NCBI RefSeq assembly: GCF_003014695.1
Contig: NZ_PYAS01000004.1
Coordinates: forward strand, 1 to 64,000
Direction of reading: 5' to 3'
Length of the DNA stretch: 64,000 nt
DNA from: Dyadobacter jiangsuensis
GTDB lineage: Bacteria; Bacteroidota; Bacteroidia; Cytophagales; Spirosomataceae
In this document: positions 25,542-35,382 of the stretch, in pieces
Layout of the letters: each line of letters opens with the position of its first letter
How positions within the stretch are numbered: the stretch's first letter is position 1
Notes under the pieces: generated by a model
Told to the model about the DNA's origin: nothing
The model's database searches: none
The model's input: only the letters and a program-made list of their open reading frames with translations
Made by a program: the position numbers and the translations under genes

Positions 25542-26630
25542 ATGAGAATTAACCTAAGGAATGCGGTAAAAATATTCTTCCCAAATCCTTCTTTGGAAAT
25601 GGTTTATTTCGAAGCTGTTGCTAATGCGATGGACGCTAATGCTTCCCTTATTCAAATATTCATAAATATTGATTCCTTATCAAAAACAGAAACATACACA
25701 ATTGAAATAGTTGATAATGGAGATGGATTTACAGATAAGAACTTTGAGAAGTTCTCTAAATTATTAGAAATCGAAGAAAAGGGACATAAAGGAGTCGGTC
25801 GACTAGTTTTCTTGAATTATTTCGAAGAAGTGTATGTAAGTAGCATTTACCAAGACCAAAAAAGAGTTTTTACGTTGAGTAATACATTTGACGGAGATAA
25901 TATTTTAAGTAAAGGACATGGGAGTTTGAAAAGAACTAGCTTATTATTCAAGAATTACGTTAAAAATAAAATTAACTCTTATGATTACGTTAAGCCAGAG
26001 GCGATTAAAAAAGCATTAATGGAACATTTTTATCCGCAATTATATCAATACAAGGTTAATTCCAAAGAATTGCGAATATCCATCGAGCTTAAAACAAATA
26101 ATCCAAACCCTCAATATAATTTTTATCCAGATGTAAAGGAAATAAATGTTAGTCAAATACCAGACCTAAAACTAACAAGTTTTAAATCTGAGGAAATAGA
26201 CTTGTATGAAAATTTGGATTTATACTATTCAGTTGAACAGAGGGAAGGTGCCATATCAACAACGATAACAGCATTAAGCGTAGATGGAAGGACTATTCCT
26301 GTAGATGTTATTTCAAAAGGTGGGATTCCTCAGGGATATGAAATAATTTTTTTACTATACTCTAACTTATTTGCTGGAAAGGTAAATATTTCTCGGCAGG
26401 AATTAGATATGGATGATGCTGAACTGAAAGTGATTAAGAGAATTTTTGGTGAAAAAATAATTGAAATTCTGGATATAAAAATACCATCAATAAAAACTAT
26501 AAATGAGGTTACAACAAAATCGTTGGAAAATAGATATCCTCATTTAAATGGGCTTTTTGAAAACAATTCTGTGGGATTAGTTGATAGAAATCAATCATTA
26601 GAAATCGCTCAAAGAAGGTTTTTTCAATAA
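25542..26630 (+). CDS. GHKL-ATPase N-terminal part, separated from its nuclease part by one stop codon
   Basis: 362 residues of an HSP90/MutL/MORC-type ATPase. E24 and N28 with D31 form the N box (EAVANAMDA), DNGDGF (58-63) is the G1 box, and GHKGVGR (81-87) is the G2 box. The rest matches the transducer-like middle of such proteins. It ends FFQ followed by TAA at 26628-26630, and the same reading frame then resumes without a shift as QKEVLDAVSL in the next entry. The two together look like one protein of about 628 residues. Base composition is markedly AT-rich compared with the chromosome. Start at ATG 25542, 16 bp after the recombinase. A defence role is inferred from position and from related GHKL-nuclease genes in defence loci. 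Confidence 0.8.
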   Translation: MRINLRNAVKIFFPNPSLEMVYFEAVANAMDANASLIQIFINIDSLSKTETYTIEIVDNGDGFTDKNFEKFSKLLEIEEKGHKGVGRLVFLNYFEEVYVSSIYQDQKRVFTLSNTFDGDNILSKGHGSLKRTSLLFKNYVKNKINSYDYVKPEAIKKALMEHFYPQLYQYKVNSKELRISIELKTNNPNPQYNFYPDVKEINVSQIPDLKLTSFKSEEIDLYENLDLYYSVEQREGAISTTITALSVDGRTIPVDVISKGGIPQGYEIIFLLYSNLFAGKVNISRQELDMDDAELKVIKRIFGEKIIEILDIKIPSIKTINEVTTKSLENRYPHLNGLFENNSVGLVDRNQSLEIAQRRFFQ

Positions 26631-26639
26631 CAAAAAGAA

Positions 26640-27428
26640 GTGCTGGACGCAGTGTCATTGACTGATGAAGTGTATGAAAAGTCACTACAATTATCAGCTA
26701 GAATTCTGACAGAATATATTCTTTACAGAAATATTGTAATCGAAAAATTAAAAAAGGTTGATAAAGAGAATAATGAAGATGAGATTCACAACTTGATTGT
26801 TCCAAAGCGATCAACCCTATCCAAGAGTAATTTCCACAATGATCTTTTTACAAATAATGCTTGGTTATTGGATGACAAATATATGTCTTACAAAACTATT
26901 CTAAGCGAAAGGCATATGTCAGAAGTTTTAAAGCATCTTGTTATCAGTGATGAAGATTCAGTTGACCATGAATTAGAAAAGAATAACAAACGTCCGGACA
27001 TTACGATAATATTTTCTAATAGTCCAGATCAAGTAGAAAAAGTTGATGTAGTTATTGTGGAAGTGAAGAAGTTGGGTTTAGGTTTAGCAAAAAGGGAAGA
27101 GGTTACAAGTCAGTTGAGGCAAAGGGCTAGAAAGTTGTTGCAATATTTTCCTGATAAGATTCAGCGTATCTGGTTTTATGGAATCGTTGATATAGATAAT
27201 GAATTCAAGGTGTCTTTGTTGGAGGACAAATACGTTGAACTGTTTTCGTGTGGAACTGTATTTTACAAGGAACAGTCAATAATTACAGATTTAGACAAGA
27301 GGATAGAAATTCCTATTGGTTTGTATGTATTATCCTTTGAAGCATTTCTTAGGGATGCCGAGGTCAGAAATTCAACCTTTCTAAATCTGCTCAAGGAGGA
27401 GCTAAGAGGCAGTTGTAGGAGCGTGTGA
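26640..27428 (+). CDS. PD-(D/E)xK nuclease-like C-terminal part of the split GHKL protein
   Basis: 262 residues from a GTG at 26640, in the same frame as the upstream ATPase. A helical region leads to a restriction-endonuclease-like core: RPD (D120), then VVIVEVKK (E141, K143), and a following Q in SQLRQRARKLL. These are the D, ExK and QxxxY-like elements of the PD-(D/E)xK fold. There is no ATG and no ribosome-binding sequence of note, so separate translation is doubtful. Either a G-to-T change turned a Glu or similar codon into TAA and the gene is dead, or both halves are made by reinitiation or readthrough. A 134-bp AT-rich gap follows before the SNF2 gene. Confidence 0.7.
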   Translation: MLDAVSLTDEVYEKSLQLSARILTEYILYRNIVIEKLKKVDKENNEDEIHNLIVPKRSTLSKSNFHNDLFTNNAWLLDDKYMSYKTILSERHMSEVLKHLVISDEDSVDHELEKNNKRPDITIIFSNSPDQVEKVDVVIVEVKKLGLGLAKREEVTSQLRQRARKLLQYFPDKIQRIWFYGIVDIDNEFKVSLLEDKYVELFSCGTVFYKEQSIITDLDKRIEIPIGLYVLSFEAFLRDAEVRNSTFLNLLKEELRGSCRSV

Positions 27429-27562
27429 CATTAGATTATTATCTAAATATTCACCGTTTAACGAACTTGTTCATAGTGAATACTCTAAATATTTAAATCT
27501 TGATTTGCTCTATCTAACTCTTATTTTCAACTTTTTTCATCGCCCTATTACCTCTTAGATTA

Positions 27563-30448
27563 ATGAATTTTACTTCTGGTCAGCGAATCACCAACCGTGA
27601 TGAAGATTTTATTATAAATGATGCCCTTAACAATAATAATGGCTGGATTCTGAAAGTTGAAGGTATTTCAGAATTAGTAAAAGGCAAGCGATTTGTCTTT
27701 GACACCAATATTGATAAGGAAATAAAGGTGCTCGATCCGATCGACACCAAACTTATACCGGATACAGATTACGGCTACCGGAAAACCAAGCTTTTCATTG
27801 AGAACCAGATGCGTAATGCATCGGTGTACAGCAAACAAATAACCATTGCACACAAGGCGGCTTTTAACCTGGCTACTTACCAGTTGGAGCCAACCCTCAA
27901 GGCTTTTGATTTACCCCGTCCCCGTATCTTGATAGCTGACGGTGTTGGCTTAGGAAAGACCATCGAAGTAGGCATTTTTCTGGCGGAGATGATAAAACGT
28001 GGTAAGGGAAAACGCATCATGGTATTGGCACTCAAATCGATTCTAGGGCAGTTTCAGCAAGAAATTTGGAACCGTTTTGCTATTCCCCTGGTACGATTGG
28101 ACTCAGATGGTATCTCAAAAATAAAATCCGAATTACCAGCCAACAAGAACCCATTCGAATACTACGATAAAACCATTGTGTCCATCGACACTCTTAAGAA
28201 CAATGCCAAATTTCAACACTATATTGAAAAGACGAAGTGGGATATAATCGTCATTGACGAATGTCACACAGTGGCCAATGCGGGTTCTTTACGTGGTGGA
28301 CTGGCACAGTTGCTAAGCACAAAATGTGAATCATTGGTGCTAACTTCTGCTACGCCACACAATGGTAAAAAACAAAGTTTCGCCAACCTGGTGAACATGA
28401 TTGAACCTTTGGCTATTAAGGATGATCTTGACTATACCAAAGAAGATATATTACCTTATTACGTTCGTCGATTTAAGAATGACATTGATGACGAATCCGT
28501 CCGTTCGAATTTTCAGGAACGTAAAGTAGTTTCCATTCATGCCGATTTGGGAGCGGCAGAGAATGCTTTTCTTGAATTGCAACAAAAAATAAAGTTTGAG
28601 GCCGTAAATTCACTTGATGCCGCGGACATACAACAAGATCTATTTGGCCGCAAATCAAAACGCAAGCAAAAGAGGGATCTTTTGTTTGCCATTGGCTTGT
28701 TCAAATCCTACATGTCTTCACCTGAGGCGGCATTGAGTACTCTGAATAACCGTATAGCTAAACTGAATCCTGTTGAAGACACCGATGATGTGGTGGAAAA
28801 CAATCTGAACATATTGCTAGACCTTCGGCAGCGCTTACAGGACAATATTGATAATGCTGCTGATGCTAAATATCGCGCTTTTAAAGAAGAACTGATCCGT
28901 CTGAAATGGAAGGGACGAAAGAATGATTTCCGTATTGTTGTATTTGCGGAGCGCATCGAAACATTAAAAGCTTTAAAGCAAAAACTTAAAATAGATTTTG
29001 ACTTAGATGACAAGGTAATAGCAGATTTCCATGGCTCGTTGACAGATATGGAGCAGCAGCGCATCATCGAAGATTTTGGCAAAGCAGATGCCGATTTTCG
29101 CATTCTGCTTTCCTCGGACGCTGGCTCGCAGGGTGTAAACTTACACTACTACTGCAACCACATGTTCAATTATGACATTCCGTGGTCATTGATAACTTTG
29201 GAACAGCGCAATGGTCGTATAGATCGCTACGGGCAAAGCAAAACGCCTTACATACACTACATGATTGCTAAATCTGATCTGGAAGGTTTGAAAGATGATT
29301 TGCACATTATCAATAAACTAAAAGATAAGGAAGAAACAGTATATCAGTCACTGGGTGATGCCGCCTCAGTATATAAATTGTACAATTCCACCGCCGAAGA
29401 AGATTTAGTGACAAAAGCTATTGCGGCAAATCAAGCATCACTAATAGATCAGCCGGATACGCCTGATACCGATGATGGCGGCTTTGATTTGGGCGATGAT
29501 TTTTGGGACGATGCCACGCCTGCTTTAAAAGTAGCTGAGCCCATATTGGAACAGATAAGCTTGTTTAAAAATGAACGGGCCTATTACGATGCCTTGATAC
29601 AGCAGTTAAAGGCGGACCAATACCTGAAAATGGACGATGCTCATTTTGAAGGTGATCTGTTGGAGGTAAAACATACCAAAGAACTTAACCGAATCTTGTA
29701 CGATTTGCCTCAGGAAGCGAAGCCGGGTAAAATTGGTGACGTTTATCAGCTTTCGTTAAACAAAGATGATGTGCAGAATGCCATTGCAGAAGCTCGTAAA
29801 AAGAAAGGTGAGTGGGCTCGATTCCATATGCTTTACGAACTGCACCCGGTAGTACGTTTCCTGATGACACAGCTGGAAGCCAGTGTAGATAAAAATGTGG
29901 CACTGGTATCTAAACATTCACGGATGCCAGCCGGGGTTGCACATTTTGTAATCCATGGTTTGGTAAGCAATAGTGTTGGCCAGTCACTATTGGCTGATTT
30001 CTTTGTGTTGTCCTTGCACATAAATGGTGGGCTGCAAGGCAAGCCAATTCCTTTTGAAGATTTCGTGAAAGCTCACCAGCTTGATAAAGAATTGTATACA
30101 GAAGTGATAGAAGCCGATGACATCAGCCGTTTGCAAGCCTTACTGCCTGATGCAATAATATTTGCGAAAGAATGGCACATGAATAGAGAGCAAGACAAGT
30201 TGAAGTGGGGAATGGAAAAGAAACTGGCCGTTTATGAAGAGAAGCTTAAAAACTGGAAGGCTAGTAAAGACAAGCAAATACAACATGAGTTTGGGGATAA
30301 ACCTGAATATGGTTATTTGAAGAGCCGTAGAGAAAAGAAGGAATATGATATTCAGACCATTCTCAATGATTCGAGCCAGTATTTTAAAGATCTTACTAGC
30401 CTCAATGGCGACGCTTACCTCAAAGTGTTGGCTGTTTTTTACAATTAA
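27563..30448 (+). CDS. SNF2-family helicase, DrmD-like
   Basis: 961 residues of the SWI2/SNF2 (RapA-like) class. The N-terminus is a short barrel-like segment. Helicase motifs follow: GVGLGKT (127-133), DECH (232-235), SATPHNG (262-268), then the second RecA domain with DAGSQGVNLH and QRNGRIDRYGQ. Motifs are intact, so ATP-driven DNA translocation is expected. Length and order match DrmD, the SNF2 helicase of DISARM class 1, which also sits just before a large adenine methylase. It is the first gene of a four-gene plus-strand operon; only 14 bp separate it from the methylase. The C-terminal ~250 residues are acidic and helical, and not recognised. Confidence 0.9.
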   Translation: MNFTSGQRITNRDEDFIINDALNNNNGWILKVEGISELVKGKRFVFDTNIDKEIKVLDPIDTKLIPDTDYGYRKTKLFIENQMRNASVYSKQITIAHKAAFNLATYQLEPTLKAFDLPRPRILIADGVGLGKTIEVGIFLAEMIKRGKGKRIMVLALKSILGQFQQEIWNRFAIPLVRLDSDGISKIKSELPANKNPFEYYDKTIVSIDTLKNNAKFQHYIEKTKWDIIVIDECHTVANAGSLRGGLAQLLSTKCESLVLTSATPHNGKKQSFANLVNMIEPLAIKDDLDYTKEDILPYYVRRFKNDIDDESVRSNFQERKVVSIHADLGAAENAFLELQQKIKFEAVNSLDAADIQQDLFGRKSKRKQKRDLLFAIGLFKSYMSSPEAALSTLNNRIAKLNPVEDTDDVVENNLNILLDLRQRLQDNIDNAADAKYRAFKEELIRLKWKGRKNDFRIVVFAERIETLKALKQKLKIDFDLDDKVIADFHGSLTDMEQQRIIEDFGKADADFRILLSSDAGSQGVNLHYYCNHMFNYDIPWSLITLEQRNGRIDRYGQSKTPYIHYMIAKSDLEGLKDDLHIINKLKDKEETVYQSLGDAASVYKLYNSTAEEDLVTKAIAANQASLIDQPDTPDTDDGGFDLGDDFWDDATPALKVAEPILEQISLFKNERAYYDALIQQLKADQYLKMDDAHFEGDLLEVKHTKELNRILYDLPQEAKPGKIGDVYQLSLNKDDVQNAIAEARKKKGEWARFHMLYELHPVVRFLMTQLEASVDKNVALVSKHSRMPAGVAHFVIHGLVSNSVGQSLLADFFVLSLHINGGLQGKPIPFEDFVKAHQLDKELYTEVIEADDISRLQALLPDAIIFAKEWHMNREQDKLKWGMEKKLAVYEEKLKNWKASKDKQIQHEFGDKPEYGYLKSRREKKEYDIQTILNDSSQYFKDLTSLNGDAYLKVLAVFYN

Positions 30449-30462
30449 TAGAAAGACAACTA

Positions 30463-33400
30463 ATGATTCATTTCATACAAAACATAGGCGAGTATTTTGC
30501 ATCTAATTACTTTGATGAAGATTTCTCTAAAAAAGTAATTGAAAAATCGGGCTATGGTTCGGATGCCATCAAAGAATTAGGCCAGGCTATTGCCAAACTA
30601 AAACCCGAATACTTTAAGCTGAAACAAAAGTTTATTGAAAACCACCTGCGTACCAAGGACAAGATCAATCTGTCGCACGGGTTTCATTCGTTGATGCTTA
30701 CAGCTTTGGGTTATGATGCAGGTAATACGCAGTATCATGAGCTCTTTCCAATCAACGATAAAAACGTACTACCGGTAAGGCATATATTGTATCGGGGCAG
30801 CGAAATACACCTAATGGTGCTGGAAATGCACGCTCTTATCAAAACGAAAGATCAGGACAATCCCGACGGGTTATTTGAGCAAAGTTATAATGTAGAGCAC
30901 GATGAAGATATTATTGCAAAGGCGCAAAAATACCATCGGTCTCAATGGGCTGATATTTTCACTGTACCTGATGGACAGAGTATTTCGCCGCTGATAATAA
31001 ATAAGGCGATCAATGAGCTGTTTTTGTTGCCCACACATCGAAGGCCAAAATATATATTGCTTTGCGGTGGTAACCAGTATTTTTTATTGGAATGTGAAAA
31101 ATGGTTTCGGGGTAGTTACTTGCAACTGGATCTTGAAGCAGTGTTTGATGATGCCAGCTCCCAGAAAGATTCTTACGCAGTTTTTCACCTGTTGTTAGGC
31201 AAGGATCTGCTGGCACCCACAGCCGAAATGATACTGATAGAGCAATTAGACGAGGATGCGCACAAAGCTGCCTATGAAGTAACTAAAGACTTAAAAGAAG
31301 GTGTTATTCATGCCGTAGAAAACCTGGCCAACGAAACGGTAAAGTATTTAAAGGGACAGGGTATCGATTACCATGAAATCGATGCCAGCCTTTTAAAAAG
31401 CGATTGCCTTAACATGGTTTATCGCTTGTTATTTTTGTTTTATGCAGAAGCGCGGGAGGATCTGGATATTTTACCATCCAATGATGATGTATACGAACGA
31501 GGTTACTCCCTGGAAATGCTGCGTGACCTGGAACAGGTACCATTGGTGACTGAATCCAGTATCAACGGATATTTTTTCCATGAGTCGCTATTCCGTTTGT
31601 TCCAGTTACTCAACAATGGATACCGAGAAGATGATGGGGTAAACAAGAGTTTCAAAATTCGTCACCTTGATTCACCCATGTTTGATGCCGGTGAACTGCA
31701 TTATTTAAACAAAGTTAAAATCCGGAACATTGTTTGGCAGGATGTGATTTGTGAATTGTCGCTTTCCAAACAACAAAGAGGCAAAACTCGGGGACGCATC
31801 AGCTATGCCAATTTGGGTATTAACCAGCTGGGCAGTGTGTACGAGAGTTTGCTGGCTTTTCGTGGATTTTTGGCGGAAACCGATTACATAGAAGTACACC
31901 GAAAAAAAAAGAAAGGCGAAACAAGTGAGAAGGTGGTTCGTTCAGATGGATCTTACCTGGTTCCACGGCATCGCCTCGATGATTTTGAGAAGGACGAGAT
32001 TTACTATACCGAAAAAGAGGAAGCCCAGGACGAACTGAAAGTAATTCCACAAGGGGATTTTATATACCGGCTAAGTGGGCGTGACAGGCAAAAATCGGCT
32101 TCGTATTATACTCCGGAAGTGTTGACCCAAACAACGGTGAAATATACACTAAAACCTATTCTGGAACGTCTGGATAAAGGTGAACTGAAAGCGTCGGCGC
32201 TACTGAAACTAAAAATATTGGAACCGGCCATGGGTGCTGCCGCCTTCCATAATGAGGTGATAAACCAACTCGCTCAGGCATACCTAACTTATCGCCAGGA
32301 GGAACTGAAACAGAGGGTGGATCCGAACCACTATCAGGAAGAGCTACAAAAAATAAAAGCCTATATAGCCCTTAACAATGTATATGGCGTCGATTTAAAC
32401 CCAACAGCTGTGGAATTGGGTAAGCTATCGCTTTGGCTCAACGTGATTCATAAAGACATGCAAACACCCTTTTTTGGTTACCGTTTGGGTGTGGGTAATG
32501 CTGTTGTGGGTAGTTGGCTGAAAGTGTTTAAACACAAAGATTTTTCATTCGTACCAAAAGGCAATTCCGGTGCATATGAGAAAAAGGAATGGTGGAATAG
32601 AGCACCACAACATTTAAAATTTGGCAAAAAAGGCATATTGCGTAAAGAGGATGAGATTTATCATTTCCTCTTGCCGGATATTGGAATGGCGTCAAGTGCC
32701 GGTATTAAACTATTAAAAGACACCTACCCAAAGGAGACAAAGGCGGTTAGCGATTGGCGGAGAGGCTTTTGCAAACCAATCGACGGAGATGAATTTAAAA
32801 AGCTTCAACAAATTTCTCGTGCCATTGATGCCCTTCTTTTGGAGCATTATGAAATTCAAAGAAATATTGGCCTCATTACCGAAGCCAATACCGTTTTTTT
32901 TGGCAACGAGAATACGGAACTCCAACTCAATTTTCAGGGATATAGCTATGAACAAAAAGAAAAGTTTGCCAGGGAACGCCTGAAACCTAATGCGCCTTAT
33001 TACAAGCTAAAACAGATCATGGATTATTGGTGCAGCCTATGGTTTTGGGATGTGCGTGCAGCTGCGGATCTGCCGACCCGTCAGCAGTGGCATGAAGACC
33101 TGATGCAAGTACTAAACATAGATCTATCGGTTGAACCACACACAGAATTGACAGATGAAGAAGTAAGTCGCGAATACCGCAAGGACAAAAAGCAGCTAGA
33201 AAAGCAACTTGTAGAAGCGTTAAAACAATCTTCATCGTCCTTATTTACCAACCAGCGTGCAGTATTGGTGAAGCAATATGCTGATCAGTATCGCTTTTTC
33301 CATTATGAATTGGAATTCATAGAGGTGTTTAGGGAGAACAATGGTTTTGATATCGCAGTGGGCAATCCACCATGGGTAAATATTACATTCGATGAAACGG

Positions 33401-35295
33401 GAGTTTTATCTGAGGTGTATCCCGAGGTTTATGTAAAAGGCTATTCTGCACCACAGGTAAAAAAGTTTGGTCTGAAAGTAGTCTCTGAAGAGGAATACTT
33501 GCTTAGGATCTATTTGGAAGAAAATATAGAAGCTAATTGCACTAAACAATTTCTTAAATCAATACAAAACTATCCTCTCCTTAATGGTCAACGAAATAAT
33601 TTGTATAAATGCGTAATATCTAATGGTTTAAATTGGATTAACAAAAATGGTTTTTTAGGATTAATTCACCCGGAAGGAATTTACGATGATCCGGATGGAT
33701 ATGAATTAAGAAAGGAACTGTACAAGAGATTAAAATATCATTTCCATTTTAGAAACAGCCTTTTTCTCTTTCCAGAGGTGCATGACCAACAGACTTATAG
33801 CATAAATGTCTATTCAGGTAATGAAGACACAATAGATGTGATAAATATATTCAACCTTTTTCATCCGTCAACTATCGATGGTTGTTTTATTCCGAGTCAA
33901 ACATCAGAATCGATAGGTATAAAATTGAAAACTTTTAAGGGGTTCGAATGGAACTTAAAATCTAGTCCAGAAAGACTTATAAAAATAACGAAAATTGAAC
34001 TTAGACTGCTCGCCAAAACATTTGAGAATTCTACTAATTATGATGGAGCAAAACTAGTTTCTATACATAGCAAAGATTTGCTATCTGTATACCAGAAGTT
34101 AAAGTCTGTGAAAACTTGTGTTAAAGATTTTGATCATAAAATTACAGACTGTTGGAACGAGACCACAAGTGTTAATGATGGTACTATTCGCCGTGAAACA
34201 AAATATCCTAAAATTGAAGATTACGAAATGATTTTTAGTGGACCCCATATTTTTGTAGGTAATCCAATGTACAAAAGTCCCAAAAAAGTTTGTTTATTAA
34301 ATTCGGATTACGATGTAATTAGTCTAGAAGAGACCGCCGAACATTTTAATTCTCGGACAAATTATATCCCCTTAAAAGTGAATATGGTATCCTCAATAAA
34401 GGGAATAGAAAACAAAGATGGGTCGTTTGGGAGTTGGAGTCAAGAATTTCGGTTGTTATTTAGGCGAAGATTGAATCAAGCTAGTGAAAGGACGCTATGT
34501 GGAGCTCTCATTCCTCCATACACAAGTCACGTGAATACTACCATTTCAGTATATTTTTTACATCAAGAGTATACGTTAGAATTAAGTGCATTGAGCTCAT
34601 CCTTGATTTTTGATTTTTATATTAAAACAATTGGAAAACCTGATTTATACGATGATACCATCAGTAATTTCCCCTTAGGAATAGATAAAATATTTCTTCC
34701 ACCACTAAATTTAAGGTCGTTACTCTTGAACAGTCTTTCTGTAAACTACAAGCAACTTTGGGAAAGCTCATACGATGAAAAATTTGCTGATGACTCATGG
34801 TCGGTAGCAGATCCTCGATTACCCTCTTTTGATACTAGAGAAAAGGAATGGAACTGGGCAATTCCTTTGCGAAGCCATTTTGCTCGCAGAATGGCATTGG
34901 TGGAGATAGACGTAATTTCTGCTATGGCATTTAAACTAACCCTCAAAGAGCTTATAAGCATTTATCAAATTTATTTCGACGTTCTTCAACAAAACGAAGA
35001 TGATACTTGGTATGACTCCCGTGGCAATATAGTCTTTACCAGAGCAGCAGGTTTAATTGGAGTAGGTCTTGATCGCTCTGATTGGGAAAAGATAATGGAT
35101 ATGCAGGAAGGTGAAATTACCCATACAATCACCAAAAGTGAGCTCTATCAGGGCCAGCAGGTGGTGTACCATGCTCCCTTCACCAAATGCGATCGCGTGG
35201 AAGATTACAAACGGGCTTGGGTGCATTTTGAGAAACGGTTTAATACAAGTGAAGGCGCAGCTGGCATAGATGCCAGAGCAGTGGATTTGGCCTAA
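30463..35295 (+). CDS. Large Eco57I/PglX-type DNA adenine methylase, DrmMI-like
   Basis: 1610 residues, longer than most DISARM class 1 methylases. A long N-terminal region is followed by an N6-adenine methylase core: SASYYTPEVLTQ ahead of motif I, ILEPAMGAAAFHNE at about 586-599, GVDLNPTAVELGKLSLW, and the catalytic NPPW at about 968-971. Motif I is unusual: the canonical DPACGSGxF reads EPAMGAAAF, lacking the second Gly of the SAM loop. The remaining ~600 residues probably hold target recognition. It may mark host DNA while the helicases act on unmarked phage DNA, as proposed for DISARM, or it may bind DNA without efficient methylation. It sits between the SNF2 and DUF1998 helicase genes. 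Confidence 0.9.
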   Translation: MIHFIQNIGEYFASNYFDEDFSKKVIEKSGYGSDAIKELGQAIAKLKPEYFKLKQKFIENHLRTKDKINLSHGFHSLMLTALGYDAGNTQYHELFPINDKNVLPVRHILYRGSEIHLMVLEMHALIKTKDQDNPDGLFEQSYNVEHDEDIIAKAQKYHRSQWADIFTVPDGQSISPLIINKAINELFLLPTHRRPKYILLCGGNQYFLLECEKWFRGSYLQLDLEAVFDDASSQKDSYAVFHLLLGKDLLAPTAEMILIEQLDEDAHKAAYEVTKDLKEGVIHAVENLANETVKYLKGQGIDYHEIDASLLKSDCLNMVYRLLFLFYAEAREDLDILPSNDDVYERGYSLEMLRDLEQVPLVTESSINGYFFHESLFRLFQLLNNGYREDDGVNKSFKIRHLDSPMFDAGELHYLNKVKIRNIVWQDVICELSLSKQQRGKTRGRISYANLGINQLGSVYESLLAFRGFLAETDYIEVHRKKKKGETSEKVVRSDGSYLVPRHRLDDFEKDEIYYTEKEEAQDELKVIPQGDFIYRLSGRDRQKSASYYTPEVLTQTTVKYTLKPILERLDKGELKASALLKLKILEPAMGAAAFHNEVINQLAQAYLTYRQEELKQRVDPNHYQEELQKIKAYIALNNVYGVDLNPTAVELGKLSLWLNVIHKDMQTPFFGYRLGVGNAVVGSWLKVFKHKDFSFVPKGNSGAYEKKEWWNRAPQHLKFGKKGILRKEDEIYHFLLPDIGMASSAGIKLLKDTYPKETKAVSDWRRGFCKPIDGDEFKKLQQISRAIDALLLEHYEIQRNIGLITEANTVFFGNENTELQLNFQGYSYEQKEKFARERLKPNAPYYKLKQIMDYWCSLWFWDVRAAADLPTRQQWHEDLMQVLNIDLSVEPHTELTDEEVSREYRKDKKQLEKQLVEALKQSSSSLFTNQRAVLVKQYADQYRFFHYELEFIEVFRENNGFDIAVGNPPWVNITFDETGVLSEVYPEVYVKGYSAPQVKKFGLKVVSEEEYLLRIYLEENIEANCTKQFLKSIQNYPLLNGQRNNLYKCVISNGLNWINKNGFLGLIHPEGIYDDPDGYELRKELYKRLKYHFHFRNSLFLFPEVHDQQTYSINVYSGNEDTIDVINIFNLFHPSTIDGCFIPSQTSESIGIKLKTFKGFEWNLKSSPERLIKITKIELRLLAKTFENSTNYDGAKLVSIHSKDLLSVYQKLKSVKTCVKDFDHKITDCWNETTSVNDGTIRRETKYPKIEDYEMIFSGPHIFVGNPMYKSPKKVCLLNSDYDVISLEETAEHFNSRTNYIPLKVNMVSSIKGIENKDGSFGSWSQEFRLLFRRRLNQASERTLCGALIPPYTSHVNTTISVYFLHQEYTLELSALSSSLIFDFYIKTIGKPDLYDDTISNFPLGIDKIFLPPLNLRSLLLNSLSVNYKQLWESSYDEKFADDSWSVADPRLPSFDTREKEWNWAIPLRSHFARRMALVEIDVISAMAFKLTLKELISIYQIYFDVLQQNEDDTWYDSRGNIVFTRAAGLIGVGLDRSDWEKIMDMQEGEITHTITKSELYQGQQVVYHAPFTKCDRVEDYKRAWVHFEKRFNTSEGAAGIDARAVDLA

Positions 35296-35382
35296 GCGTA
35301 AATTGAAGAGGATTTAAGTGGGGTATATTCCGGGAAGCCACTAAACAAAGAAGATAACAGACCGGATAAATTTTGATAGAAT

